Shown here in pieces: positions 50,730 through 59,287 of a DNA stretch of 64,000 nucleotides. Origin of the DNA: Myxococcus qinghaiensis (GTDB taxonomy: Bacteria; Myxococcota; Myxococcia; Myxococcales; Myxococcaceae); the NCBI RefSeq assembly GCF_024198215.1, contig NZ_JAKCFA010000002.1, positions 124,001 through 188,000 on the forward strand. Reading direction: 5' to 3'. Numbering within the stretch: position 1 is the stretch's first letter; each line of letters begins with the position of its first letter. The position numbers and the translations under genes were made by a program. A model generated the notes under the pieces. It saw nothing but the letters and a program-made list of their open reading frames with translations, was not told the DNA's origin and ran no database searches.

Positions 50730-51548
50730 ATGACCACGCAGACCCCCAGCAAGCCGGCCCCTAGCGAGCCGGGGCTCCTCGCCCAGTCGGTGGCCAGCTT
50801 CGGCAAGGGCCTCATCGACGTCGTCAGCACCATTGGCGGCGTCGTGACGCTGGCCTTCGACGTGGCCCGCTGGAGCGTCAGGCGCCCCTTTCGCCTCCAG
50901 AACCTGTTCGCCCAGCTGGACTTCGTGGGCGTGGGCTCCATCTTCATCGTCGGCCTGACGGGCCTGTTCACCGGCATGGTGTTCGCCCTCCAGACGTCGG
51001 AGGCCTTCGCGCTCTTCGACGCGGAGAGCCTCGTCGGCCCCACGGTGGCGCTGACGCTGACGCGGGAGCTGGCGGCGGTGTTCTCCGCGCTGATGGTCAC
51101 CATGCGCGCCGGCTCCGCCATGTGCACGGAGCTGGGCACCATGCGCGTCACCGAGCAGGTGGACGCGCTGGAGACCATGGCCGTCAACCCGGTGCAGTAC
51201 CTGCTGGTGCCGCGAATCCTGGCGGGCCTGTTCATGGTCCCCATGCTGACCATCCTGTTCAGCACCGCGGGCATGACGGGCGCCTACTTCGTCGCGGTGG
51301 GCGGCCTGGGCATCTCCCCGGGCACGTTCCTGACGCGCACCCAGCAGTGGCTGGAGCCCGTGGACATCTACGAGGGCGTCATCAAGGGGGCCGTGTTCGG
51401 CGTCTCCGTGGCGCTCATCTGTTGCTACAAGGGCTTCAACGCGTCAGGCGGCGCCAAGGGCGTGGGCCAGGCGACGACCGAGGCGATGGTGGCCAGCGCG
51501 CTGTCCATCTTCATCCTCGATTTCATCGTGGGCATCGTGATGCACTGA
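50730..51548 (+). CDS. mlaE: MlaE-type lipid ABC transporter permease
   Basis: A 272-residue inner-membrane protein with the MlaE layout: an amphipathic N-terminal helix, then about five hydrophobic helices (IFIVGLTGLFTGMVFALQ, ILFSTAGMTGAYFVAVGG and others) and the conserved VTEQVDALETMAVNPVQYL motif. With MlaF and an MCE protein it moves phospholipids between membranes. Its stop overlaps the mlaF start (TGATG). Confidence 0.95.
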   Translation: MTTQTPSKPAPSEPGLLAQSVASFGKGLIDVVSTIGGVVTLAFDVARWSVRRPFRLQNLFAQLDFVGVGSIFIVGLTGLFTGMVFALQTSEAFALFDAESLVGPTVALTLTRELAAVFSALMVTMRAGSAMCTELGTMRVTEQVDALETMAVNPVQYLLVPRILAGLFMVPMLTILFSTAGMTGAYFVAVGGLGISPGTFLTRTQQWLEPVDIYEGVIKGAVFGVSVALICCYKGFNASGGAKGVGQATTEAMVASALSIFILDFIVGIVMH

Positions 51549-52339
51549 TGGCTGCCTCAGGTCCTCCGTCCAGAACAGAAGCCGGCGCGTCCACGAAGCC
51601 GATGATCGACATCGTGGACCTGCACAAGACGTTCGGTGAGAACAAGGTCCTCACCGGCATCAACCTGAGCGTGCCCGCGGGCAGCACGTGCGTCATCCTC
51701 GGCGGCTCCGGTTCCGGGAAGACGGTGCTGATGAAGCACATGATTGGCCTGCTCCATCCGGACAGCGGCAAGGTCATCATCGACGGCGAGGACATCGTCC
51801 CCATGGGCGTCGATGACCTGCAGCGCGTGCGCAACAAGTTCGGCATGGTGTTCCAGGCCGCGGCCCTCTTCGACTCCATGACGGTGTTCGAGAACGTCGC
51901 CTTCCCCCTGCGCGAGCACACCCGCCTCTCCGAGGACGAGCTGTACGCCAAGGTCCGCTCCAAGCTGGATTTGATGGGGCTCAAACGGGAGGTGGAGTCG
52001 AAGTTCCCCGCGGACCTGTCGGGCGGCATGCGCAAGCGGGTGGGGTTGGCGCGCGCCGTGGTGCTGGACCCGAAGATCGTCCTCTACGACGAGCCGACGA
52101 CGGGGTTGGACCCGATCACGACGGACTACGTGGACGAGATGATTCTCGCGGCGCAGCAGGGCCTGGGCGTCACCAGCGTGGTCATCAGCCACGACATCTC
52201 CTCGGCGTTCAACGTGGGAGACCAGATCGCCTTCCTCTCCAAGGGCGTCATCGTGGCGCACGGGACGCCGGAGGAGCTGCGCGAGTCGCAGCACCCGGCG
52301 GTGAAGGTGTTCCTGGAGACGTGGTTCGGGAAGAACTGA
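51548..52339 (+). CDS. mlaF: MlaF-type ABC ATPase
   Basis: A 263-residue ATPase. Walker A GGSGSGKTVL, signature LSGGMRKRVGLARA, Walker B IVLYDEPTTGLDP and the H-loop VISHD are all present. The Ser/Pro-rich first 18 residues precede IDIVDLHKTFG. Its ATG overlaps the permease stop by one base, and the MCE gene follows after 101 bp that hold a sigma-54 promoter. Confidence 0.96.
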   Translation: MAASGPPSRTEAGASTKPMIDIVDLHKTFGENKVLTGINLSVPAGSTCVILGGSGSGKTVLMKHMIGLLHPDSGKVIIDGEDIVPMGVDDLQRVRNKFGMVFQAAALFDSMTVFENVAFPLREHTRLSEDELYAKVRSKLDLMGLKREVESKFPADLSGGMRKRVGLARAVVLDPKIVLYDEPTTGLDPITTDYVDEMILAAQQGLGVTSVVISHDISSAFNVGDQIAFLSKGVIVAHGTPEELRESQHPAVKVFLETWFGKN

Positions 52340-52378
52340 GGGCAGGCGCCCCGCCAGGGGTGCGCTTTCAGGAAAATG

Positions 52379-52394
52379 TGGCACTCCAGATGCA
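52379..52394 (+). promoter_or_regulatory. Sigma-54 (-24/-12) promoter before the MCE gene
   Basis: TGGCAC at 52379-52384 and ATGCA ending at 52394 put GG and GC exactly 12 positions apart, the sigma-54 rule (consensus TGGCAC-N5-TTGCA, one base off). The expected start, near 52405, is about 35 bp before the MCE start codon. It is the best sigma-54 match I found in the window. Confidence 0.7.
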
Positions 52395-52440
52395 AAACGT
52401 TAGAGTCGCGGCCGGCCGGTAGCCCTCGGAGTCACATCAG

Positions 52441-53970
52441 GTGAAGAAGCTCGTTACGCCCTTCCGTGTTGGCCTGCTGGTCATCGCCGCGGGGGCCTTT
52501 TTCGTCACCTTCGTGCTGTTCGCGCGTGAGGGAGGGCTGAGCGATAGCGACTCCACCCGCGTGTGGGCCTATTTCCGGGATGCGTCGGGCCTCGCGATTC
52601 GCGGACGGGTGCAGATCGCCGGCATCCGGGTGGGCGAGATTGACGACATCATCCTGGAGGGCACGCGCGCGCGCGTCGTCCTGAAGATCCGCAACGACGT
52701 GGACCTGCGCGAGGACGCGGTCGTCACCAAGCGCTCGGAATCGCTGCTGGGCGACTACCTGCTGGACTTGAACCCCGGCACGGAGAACGCCCCCAAGCTG
52801 GAGAACGGCGGGCAGATCCGCCGGGTCATCGACACGCAGGGCATGGAGGCCATCTTCGAGTCGCTGTCGCAAATCACCTCCGACATCCAGCAGGTGACGG
52901 GGGCGCTGCGGGAGGTGCTCGGTGGAGAGCGCGGCGCGGGCTCGCTCCAGCGCATCGTCGAGAACCTGGTGCGGCTGTCGGACTCGGTGGACGCGACGGT
53001 GCGCCGCAACGCGGACCGGTTGGACGTCATCCTCGCGAACTTCGAGGGCGTGTCCACCGACGTGCGGACGATTACCCAGAGCAACCAGGCCGACGTCGGG
53101 CGCATCGTCGACAACATCGAGTTCATCACCCGCGACGTCCGCGAGGTGCTCGCCAGCGTCAAGAACATCGTCGGGAGCGGGGAGGGTGACTTCAAGGAGA
53201 GCGTCGCCAGCCTGAAGCAGACGCTGACCAAGCTGGACAACTCCCTGGCCAACATGGAGGAGATCACCCGCAAGGTGAAGGACGGCGAGAGCGCCGCCGG
53301 CATGCTGCTCACCGACGAGAGCGTGGGCCGCGAGGTGCGCGAGACGGTGCGCGACGTGTCCAGCCTCGTCTCCCGGCTGACGGAGCTGCAGACGGAAGTG
53401 GGCATCCAGAGCACGTACCTGGCAGCGCAGGGGCGCTCGAAGAACATGCTGTCCCTGCGCCTCATCCCCCGGCCGGACAAGTACTACCTGCTGGAGCTGG
53501 TGGATGATCCGCGCGGCACCGTCACCACGCAGGTGGTGCAGACGAACCCGCCGTCGGAAGGCGACCCGGTCATCCAGACGCAGAAGGTGACGAAGGAGAG
53601 CCTGAAGATCAGCGCCCAGTTCGCCAAGCGCTGGTACTTCACCACGCTGCGCGTGGGCCTCATCGAGTCCACCGGCGGCGTGGGCGCGGACCTGCACCTC
53701 TTCGAGGACGCGCTCACCCTGAAGATGGACGCCTTCAACTTCGCGGCGGACGAGCTGCGCTATCCGCGCCTGCGCGCCACGCTGCGGGCTCAGGCGTTCG
53801 ACCACCTGTTCGTCGTCGCGGGCATGGACGACATGCTCAACGCCCAGCAGCGCGACACGGCGACGCAGCGGCTCATCGCGGGCCGCGACTTCTTCGTGGG
53901 TGGTGGCCTGTTCTTCACCGACGACGACCTGAAGGCCATCATCACCGCCACGGGCCTGCCCACTCCCTGA
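52441..53970 (+). CDS. mlaD: MlaD-like MCE protein
   Basis: A 509-residue protein with a GTG start, one N-terminal helix (about 9-28) and an MCE domain (about 38-115) holding the typical GLAIRGRVQIAGIRVGEI and RSESLLGDYLLDL. A long helical region with heptad-like spacing (about 130-320) and a C-terminal beta-rich part (about 325-509) follow. It is much longer than Escherichia MlaD, as in other MCE proteins that span the periplasm. It binds and transfers lipids with MlaE and MlaF. Confidence 0.92.
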   Translation: MKKLVTPFRVGLLVIAAGAFFVTFVLFAREGGLSDSDSTRVWAYFRDASGLAIRGRVQIAGIRVGEIDDIILEGTRARVVLKIRNDVDLREDAVVTKRSESLLGDYLLDLNPGTENAPKLENGGQIRRVIDTQGMEAIFESLSQITSDIQQVTGALREVLGGERGAGSLQRIVENLVRLSDSVDATVRRNADRLDVILANFEGVSTDVRTITQSNQADVGRIVDNIEFITRDVREVLASVKNIVGSGEGDFKESVASLKQTLTKLDNSLANMEEITRKVKDGESAAGMLLTDESVGREVRETVRDVSSLVSRLTELQTEVGIQSTYLAAQGRSKNMLSLRLIPRPDKYYLLELVDDPRGTVTTQVVQTNPPSEGDPVIQTQKVTKESLKISAQFAKRWYFTTLRVGLIESTGGVGADLHLFEDALTLKMDAFNFAADELRYPRLRATLRAQAFDHLFVVAGMDDMLNAQQRDTATQRLIAGRDFFVGGGLFFTDDDLKAIITATGLPTP

Positions 53971-53977
53971 GAGGGGT

Positions 53978-54012
53978 TTTCACGGCTGCGCGGCTTGACG
54001 CCGGCCGTGAAA
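53978..54012. terminator. Perfect 9-bp inverted repeat after the MCE gene
   Basis: TTTCACGGC (53978-53986) pairs with GCCGTGAAA (54004-54012), 8 bp past the stop. T residues sit before the stem rather than after it, so an intrinsic terminator on the minus strand or an operator is also possible. Confidence 0.5.
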
Positions 54013-54027
54013 CCGCGTACCCGGCAC

Positions 54028-54059
54028 GGGCACGGGGTTCCTGGTAGGGCACCGTGCCC
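54028..54059. promoter_or_regulatory. 8-bp inverted repeat upstream of the PfkB gene
   Basis: GGGCACGG (54028-54035) is the exact reverse complement of CCGTGCCC (54052-54059), ending 26 bp before the start. It may be an operator or part of the 5' leader. Confidence 0.4.
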
Positions 54060-54085
54060 CCCTCTGTATTTCCAGGAAGCTCGCA

Positions 54086-55012
54086 ATGTCCCTCCTCGTC
54101 GTCGGCTCCGTCGCACTGGACTCGGTGGAAACCCCCTTCGGACAGAAGGAGGACGTCCTCGGCGGGTCCGCCACCTACTTCTCCACGTCGGCGTCGTTCT
54201 TCACCCCCGCGCGGATCGTGGCCGTGGTGGGCGAGGACTTCGACGAGGCGCACCTGAGCTTCCTCAAGGGGCGGGGCATCGACCTGGAGGGCCTCACCCG
54301 GGTGCCCGGCCGTACCTTCCGCTGGAAGGGCCGCTACGGGTACGAGCTGAACGAGGCGAAGACGCTCGACACCCAGCTCAACGTCTTCCAGACCTTCTCG
54401 CCCGAGCTGCCCGCCGCCTACCGCGACACGCCCTACGTCTTCCTGGGCAACATCCACCCGGAGCTGCAGTCGCGCGTGGTGGATCAGGTGCGCTCGCCCA
54501 AGCTGGTGGCCGCCGACACGATGAACTTCTGGATCCAGGGCAGCCGCGAGGCCCTGCTCAAGACGCTCCAGCGCGTCAACCTGCTCTTCGTCAACGACTC
54601 GGAGGCTCGCCAGCTCGCCGGGGAGCACAACGTCGTGAAGGCCGCCCGCGCCATCCTCGGCATGGGCCCGCAGCGGGTCGTCATCAAGCGCGGCGAGTAT
54701 GGCGCGCTCCTCTTCGAGAAGGACCACGTCTTCGCCTGCCCGGCCTTCCCGCTGGCGGAGGTCTTCGACCCCACGGGCGCCGGTGACACCTTCGCCGGTG
54801 GCTTCATGGGCGCGCTGGCCACCGCGACGTCGGAGGTCGACTCCACGGTGCTGCGCCGGGCCATGGTGATGGGCAGCGTCATGGCCTCCTTCACGGTGGA
54901 GAAGTTCAGCCTGGAGCGCCTGCGGGAAGTGACGCATCCGGAGATCCGGGCGCGTTTCGCGGAATTCAAGAAGCTGACCCACTTCGACGATTTGGGGCCC
55001 CTGGAGCGTTGA
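54086..55012 (+). CDS. PfkB-family sugar kinase
   Basis: A 308-residue protein. The C-terminal PfkB signature DPTGAGDTFAGGF holds the catalytic Asp, and the N-terminal GGSATYFSTSASFF is the substrate side. The early DSVETPFGQKEDVLGGSATYF pattern is found in PfkB kinases of unassigned substrate, so the sugar or nucleoside is not known. Confidence 0.93.
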   Translation: MSLLVVGSVALDSVETPFGQKEDVLGGSATYFSTSASFFTPARIVAVVGEDFDEAHLSFLKGRGIDLEGLTRVPGRTFRWKGRYGYELNEAKTLDTQLNVFQTFSPELPAAYRDTPYVFLGNIHPELQSRVVDQVRSPKLVAADTMNFWIQGSREALLKTLQRVNLLFVNDSEARQLAGEHNVVKAARAILGMGPQRVVIKRGEYGALLFEKDHVFACPAFPLAEVFDPTGAGDTFAGGFMGALATATSEVDSTVLRRAMVMGSVMASFTVEKFSLERLREVTHPEIRARFAEFKKLTHFDDLGPLER

Positions 55013-55053
55013 TCGCCTGGACGGTCGGGTGGGGTCCTTGCCCACCCACGAAC

Positions 55054-55083
55054 TTGACGGTGGATTCAGGCCGTCTCTAGGCT
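55054..55083 (+). promoter_or_regulatory. Possible sigma-70 promoter for the PilZ gene
   Basis: TTGACG (55054-55059) and TAGGCT (55078-55083) are 18 bases apart. The pair lies between two candidate starts, GTG 55029 and TTG 55116, and so favours the later one. A hairpin GGGTGGG/CCCACCC (55027-55033/55041-55047) lies just upstream and could end the PfkB transcript. Confidence 0.45.
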
Positions 55084-55115
55084 TCCACCCTTTGGTGCTC
55101 GGGGAAGGAAGAGGG

Positions 55116-55469
55116 TTGAGCGATAACCGAAAGTCAGCACGGGTACCCACCTTGCTGCGCTGCTGGTGCGAGGGAGACAACGTCACCCTGTATGCCCGCA
55201 TCACGAACCTGAGCGAGGGCGGCCTCTTCCTGCGGACGAGCACGCCGCTGGCGCGAGGCGCGCGAGCGGTCCTCCGGCTGACGCCTTCGGAGGATCCTGA
55301 AGTACAGGCGGCGGCCACGGTGGTATGGCTGAGGGAAGAGGAGGACCGTGCGTACCCGCCGGGAATGGGACTCCAGTTCGAAGCGCTGGATGCGGAAACC
55401 CTGGGGCGGCTCCGGCGGATCATCTCGCAGCAGCAGAAGAACCCCGTGAAGGCGGTCTGGGCCGGCTGA
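55116..55469 (+). CDS. PilZ-domain protein
   Basis: A 117-residue protein that is essentially one PilZ domain: RKSARVP (the cyclic-di-GMP-binding RxxxR region) and ITNLSEGGLFL (the D/NxSxxG motif), with MGLQFEALD later. It should bind cyclic di-GMP. I chose TTG 55116 with GGAAGGAAGAGGG directly upstream; a GTG at 55029 would add 29 poorly conserved residues and lies before a candidate promoter. The asymmetric N in NxSxxG is common. Confidence 0.85.
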   Translation: MSDNRKSARVPTLLRCWCEGDNVTLYARITNLSEGGLFLRTSTPLARGARAVLRLTPSEDPEVQAAATVVWLREEEDRAYPPGMGLQFEALDAETLGRLRRIISQQQKNPVKAVWAG

Positions 55470-55495
55470 ACGCGGCACCACCGACCGAGGCACCC

Positions 55496-56227
55496 ATGCG
55501 CATCGCCGTCATCTCCGACATCCACTCCAACATCGAAGCGCTCACCGAGGTGCTCCGCGTCTGCGAGCACCAGAAGGTCGACCGCATCGTGTCCCTGGGG
55601 GACATCGTCGGCTACGGGGCGTCTCCCAACCCCTGCTGTGAGCTGGTGCGCTCGGTGGCGGAGGTGACGCTGCTGGGCAACCACGACGCCGCCGTCGCGG
55701 GGCGGATGGACTATTCGTACTACTACGACGCCGCCCGGCACGCGCTGGACTGGTCCGCCAACGTCCTCACGGACGAGAACATGGCCTGGCTCAGGAGCCT
55801 GCCGTACACGTACCGCATCGGCGAGGTGGGCTTCTGCCATGGCTCGCCCATCGACCCGAAGGCGTACGAGTACATCTTCGCGCTGGAGCAGGCCCGGGAG
55901 CTGACGCCCTACGTGGAGGAGCTGCCGGAAGTGACGTTCATCGGCCACAGCCACCTGTGCCGGGCGTTCGCCATCGGCAATGGCGAGGTGAACGACGTGG
56001 TGGCCCAGAAGTTCGGCATCCGCAAGGGCTACAAGTACATCATCTCCGTGGGCAGCGTGGGCCAGCCGCGGGACTACGACAACCGCGCGTGCTTCGTCAT
56101 CTGCGACACGGATGCGCGCACGGTGGAGTACGTCCGGGTGGAGTACGACATCGAGACGTCCGCCCAGAAGATCTTCGACGCGGACCTGGCGCTCAACTTC
56201 GGCAAGCGTCTGTTCCTCGGCGTTTGA
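55496..56227 (+). CDS. Metallophosphoesterase
   Basis: A 243-residue calcineurin-like enzyme. All metal motifs are present: DIHSN (D-x-H), GDIVGYG (GD), GNHDAA (GNHD) and GHSH near the C-terminus, with CHGSP between them. The form is that of bacterial single-domain phosphoesterases acting on small phosphodiesters or nucleotides. Substrate unknown. It starts 26 bp after the PilZ gene and is probably co-transcribed with it. Confidence 0.92.
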   Translation: MRIAVISDIHSNIEALTEVLRVCEHQKVDRIVSLGDIVGYGASPNPCCELVRSVAEVTLLGNHDAAVAGRMDYSYYYDAARHALDWSANVLTDENMAWLRSLPYTYRIGEVGFCHGSPIDPKAYEYIFALEQARELTPYVEELPEVTFIGHSHLCRAFAIGNGEVNDVVAQKFGIRKGYKYIISVGSVGQPRDYDNRACFVICDTDARTVEYVRVEYDIETSAQKIFDADLALNFGKRLFLGV

Positions 56228-56282
56228 CGCGGCGCCTTCTGAAAACTGGGCAGGGTGGGGGGAAATGAAATAAACCGGGTCC

Positions 56283-56999
56283 GTGCGCCCCCAGGTCCTC
56301 CGAGCTTCCCTCCGGCCCTTCGCGGCCCTTGTCTCCGCCCTCCTGCTGGTGCTGTCGGCCTGTCGCCGCGAGCCACCGCCTCCTTCCGCGGAGTACGAGC
56401 AGGCCACCCGTCAGTTCCGCGAGCTGTACGCGCAGAAGCTGGATGAGGCGTATCTGGACCCGAAGATGGGGTCCATCGAGGCGCAGCTCCAGCGCGTGCC
56501 CCAGGACAGCCTGGATGCGCCCTCCGCGCAGGAGCTGCTCCAGCGCATCCAGACCAACCGCAAGCGCATGCAAGAGGCTCTTGTCGCGCGCAACAAGGCC
56601 GTGGCCAGCGCCCACGAGGTCGTCCCGAACGCGCCCTCCACCACGCTGGCGCCGCCGCCTCCGCCGCCGCCCCCCGCGCCGGTGGACGCGGGGCCTCCAG
56701 ACGCGGGCCCGGTGAATGGCCCCCAGATTGGCACCCCGGCGAATGAGCTGGTCGCCGGCTTCCGTGGCTGCTTCAAGCGCGGCGCCCCCATCAACGTGGA
56801 GGGGCGCGGCATCCGGGAGTCCTGGGAGCTGACCGACGGCACGGCCTGCCGCCTGGAGTTCCCTGGCCATGCGGACACGGTGCTGCTCGTCGAAGAAGGA
56901 CGGGTGTTGATGTTGTTGCCCAAGAGTTCCGTGCGGTCGGTGCAGAGGCCGCAAGATGCCGGGACGGTGCCCCCCGCGGGGACCGACGCTGGCCGTTAA
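56283..56999 (+). CDS. Lipoprotein with Pro-rich linker
   Basis: A 238-residue protein from GTG 56283 with lipobox LSAC (Cys26). The first part is helical (YEQATRQFRELYAQKLDEAYL), then a run of Pro and Ala-Pro-Val-Asp-Ala-Gly-Pro repeats (about 115-140), then a beta-rich domain with two cysteines (FRGCFKRG, DGTACRLEF). It may bridge the outer membrane and the cell wall. It is 13 bp before the psd start. Confidence 0.8.
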   Translation: MRPQVLRASLRPFAALVSALLLVLSACRREPPPPSAEYEQATRQFRELYAQKLDEAYLDPKMGSIEAQLQRVPQDSLDAPSAQELLQRIQTNRKRMQEALVARNKAVASAHEVVPNAPSTTLAPPPPPPPPAPVDAGPPDAGPVNGPQIGTPANELVAGFRGCFKRGAPINVEGRGIRESWELTDGTACRLEFPGHADTVLLVEEGRVLMLLPKSSVRSVQRPQDAGTVPPAGTDAGR

Positions 57000-57012
57000 T
57001 CAAAGACGCCCC

Positions 57013-57855
57013 ATGAACGAACAGACCTTCATGAAGTTGATGCGCGTGTTGCCCAAGTCCGCCCTGTCGACGGCGGTGGGAATGGCCACGCGAGTGCCCA
57101 TCCCCGCGCCCCTGCACCAGGCGGCCATGCGGGCGTTCGCCAAGTCGTACAACGTGGACATGGCGGAGGCCGAGCACCCCATCGAGCACTACCCGACGTT
57201 CGCCCAGTTCTTCACGCGCGCGCTCAAGCCGGGCCTGCGGCCCATCGACCCGGACGAGAAGGCGGTGGTGTCGCCGGTGGACGGCCGCGTGTCGCAGGTG
57301 GGCTACTCGGACCTGGGCCGGTGCCTGCAGGCCAAGGGCATCGAGTACACGGTGGACGAGCTGCTGGGGGACGCGGAGGCCGCGAAGCCCTTCCACGGCG
57401 GTGCGTGGACGACCATCTACCTGTCGCCTCGTGACTATCACCGCATCCACTCGCCGCTGGCGGGCACCATCACCGGTTATGCGTACATCCCCGGTGAGTT
57501 CTGGCCGGTGAACCCGGCGTCGGTGAAGAACAAGCAGGCCCTGTTCTGCGTCAACGAGCGGCTGGTGACGTACCTCCAGACGTCGGCGGGGAAGTGCGCC
57601 GTCGTGAAGGTGGGCGCCACGTGTGTGTCGCGCATCAAGGCGTCCTACGAGGACATCACCACGCACACGGGCCAGCCCGGCAAGGTGCACCGGTACCAGG
57701 AGGGCTACAAGGTGGAGAAGGGCGGCGAGCTGGGCCGCTTCGAGATGGGCTCCACCGTCATCCTGCTGTTCGAGCCGGGCCGCGTGAAGTGGGACCCGGT
57801 GATGCAGGACGAAGCGGTGCTCCGTCTGGGGCAGCGCATCGGAGTGCTGCCGTGA
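57013..57855 (+). CDS. psd: Phosphatidylserine decarboxylase
   Basis: A 280-residue enzyme. The self-cleavage site is GST in EMGSTVILLF near residue 244; cleavage there makes the pyruvoyl group. Other landmarks are SPVDGRVSQVG and LSPRDYHRIHSPL with the catalytic His. It makes phosphatidylethanolamine from phosphatidylserine in the inner membrane. The stop overlaps the hisS GTG by four bases. Confidence 0.96.
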   Translation: MNEQTFMKLMRVLPKSALSTAVGMATRVPIPAPLHQAAMRAFAKSYNVDMAEAEHPIEHYPTFAQFFTRALKPGLRPIDPDEKAVVSPVDGRVSQVGYSDLGRCLQAKGIEYTVDELLGDAEAAKPFHGGAWTTIYLSPRDYHRIHSPLAGTITGYAYIPGEFWPVNPASVKNKQALFCVNERLVTYLQTSAGKCAVVKVGATCVSRIKASYEDITTHTGQPGKVHRYQEGYKVEKGGELGRFEMGSTVILLFEPGRVKWDPVMQDEAVLRLGQRIGVLP

Positions 57856-59150
57856 GTCAGACGCTCAGCGCCGTCAAGGGCATGAATGACCTGCTGCCAG
57901 GGGAGATTGAGATCTGGCAGCACGTGGAGGGCCTGGCGCGGGAGCTGTTCGGCCGCTTCGGCTACGGAGAGATCCGCACGCCCATGCTGGAGGACACGGC
58001 GCTGTTCGTGCGCAGCGTGGGCGAGGAGACGGACATCGTCGGCAAGGAGATGTACACCTTCACCGACAAGGGCGACCGCAGCCTGTCCCTTCGACCCGAG
58101 GGCACGGCCCCCGCGGCGCGCGCGTACATCGAGCACTCCATCCTGAACCAGGAGCCGCTGACGCGCTGGTTCTACACGGGGCCGATGTTCCGGTACGAGC
58201 GGATGAAGACGGGCCGCTACCGGCAGTTCTATCAAGTCGGCGCGGAGGCCTACGGCTCGAAGGAGGGCGCGCAGGACGTCGAGGTGATGGACATGGTGTC
58301 CCAGTTCCTCCAGAAGCTGGGGCTCCAGGACATCACGCTCAACCTCAACTCGCTGGGGGATGACACGTGCCGGCCCGCGTACCACGCGAAGCTGGTGGAG
58401 TATCTCCAGGCCCACATCGAGGAGCTGTGCACCGACTGTCACCGGCGCATGGAGAAGAACCCGCTGCGGGTGCTCGACTGCAAGAACCCGACATGCCAGG
58501 CGGTCGCAGCCAAGGGCCCCAACGTGCTCGAGTTCCTGTGCGAGCCCTGCAAGGCGCACTTCGATGACGTGCAGCGCAAGCTGACGGCGCTGGACATCAA
58601 GTACGTGGTCAACCCGCGCATGGTTCGCGGCCTGGACTACTACACGCGCACGGTCTTCGAGTTCATCGCCTCGCACCCCGCGCTGGGCACCGCCAGCACC
58701 GTGGGCGGCGGAGGGCGGTACGACAAGCTGGTGAAGAGCCTGGGCGGGCCTGACGTGCCCGCGGTCGGCTTCGCGTGCGGCCTGGACCGACTGGTGCTCC
58801 TGCTCAAGGAGAGCCAGCAGAAGTTCGGCGCGACGCCGGACCTGTTCATCGCGGTGGCGGACGCGGGCTCGCACGACATGGCCTTCACGCTGGCGAGTCG
58901 TCTGCGGCGCGACGGCCTTCGAGTGGACTTCGACACGCGCGGCGGCAGCCTCAAGAGCCAGATGAAGCGCTCGGACAAGAGCGGGGCGCGCTTCACGCTC
59001 GTGCTTGGTGAGCTGGAGCGCACCAGCGGGCAGGCCAAGCTCAAGCAGATGGCCGGAGGGGAGCCCATCCCCGTCGCGCTGGACGACATCGCGCGCACGG
59101 TGCGGGCCCACTCGGCCGCTCCCCGGGCGGACGCTCCTGGCGCTTCCTGA
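57852..59150 (+). CDS. hisS: Histidyl-tRNA synthetase
   Basis: A 432-residue class II synthetase. Motif 2 (GPMFRYERMKTGRYRQFYQVGAE), the His-specific GLDYYTRTVFEF and motif 3 (GFACGLDRLVLLL) are all present, with the C-terminal anticodon-binding domain from about residue 330. A Cys-containing insert (CTDCHRRM, LDCKNPTCQ, CEPC) is seen in many bacterial HisRS. I chose GTG 57852, which gives MSQTLSAVKGMNDLLPGE and overlaps psd. Confidence 0.97.
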   Translation: MSQTLSAVKGMNDLLPGEIEIWQHVEGLARELFGRFGYGEIRTPMLEDTALFVRSVGEETDIVGKEMYTFTDKGDRSLSLRPEGTAPAARAYIEHSILNQEPLTRWFYTGPMFRYERMKTGRYRQFYQVGAEAYGSKEGAQDVEVMDMVSQFLQKLGLQDITLNLNSLGDDTCRPAYHAKLVEYLQAHIEELCTDCHRRMEKNPLRVLDCKNPTCQAVAAKGPNVLEFLCEPCKAHFDDVQRKLTALDIKYVVNPRMVRGLDYYTRTVFEFIASHPALGTASTVGGGGRYDKLVKSLGGPDVPAVGFACGLDRLVLLLKESQQKFGATPDLFIAVADAGSHDMAFTLASRLRRDGLRVDFDTRGGSLKSQMKRSDKSGARFTLVLGELERTSGQAKLKQMAGGEPIPVALDDIARTVRAHSAAPRADAPGAS

Positions 59151-59200
59151 ATCAAAAGACGGGAAGAGTTGGCATTTCCCACCTTCTGTTTAAAACCAGG

Positions 59201-59226
59201 GGAACCTCGTAACCTCCTGGAAAGTC
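59201..59226 (+). promoter_or_regulatory. Possible ECF-sigma promoter before the peptide locus
   Basis: GGAAC (59201-59205) and GTC (59224-59226) are 18 bases apart, the same as at 50675-50700. It lies 60 bp upstream of the S26 peptidase gene, the first gene of the string. No other promoter stood out in this 137-bp gap. Confidence 0.3.
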
Positions 59227-59287
59227 AGGGGGAAACCCCAGGGACTCATTCGCGCCGCCTGGACTGCTGCGATAGACTGACGCGGCC

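Noticed and set aside
55029-55115. Longer PilZ protein from GTG 55029
   Set aside because: A candidate promoter and the only good ribosome site lie downstream of that GTG; the added residues show no domain features.
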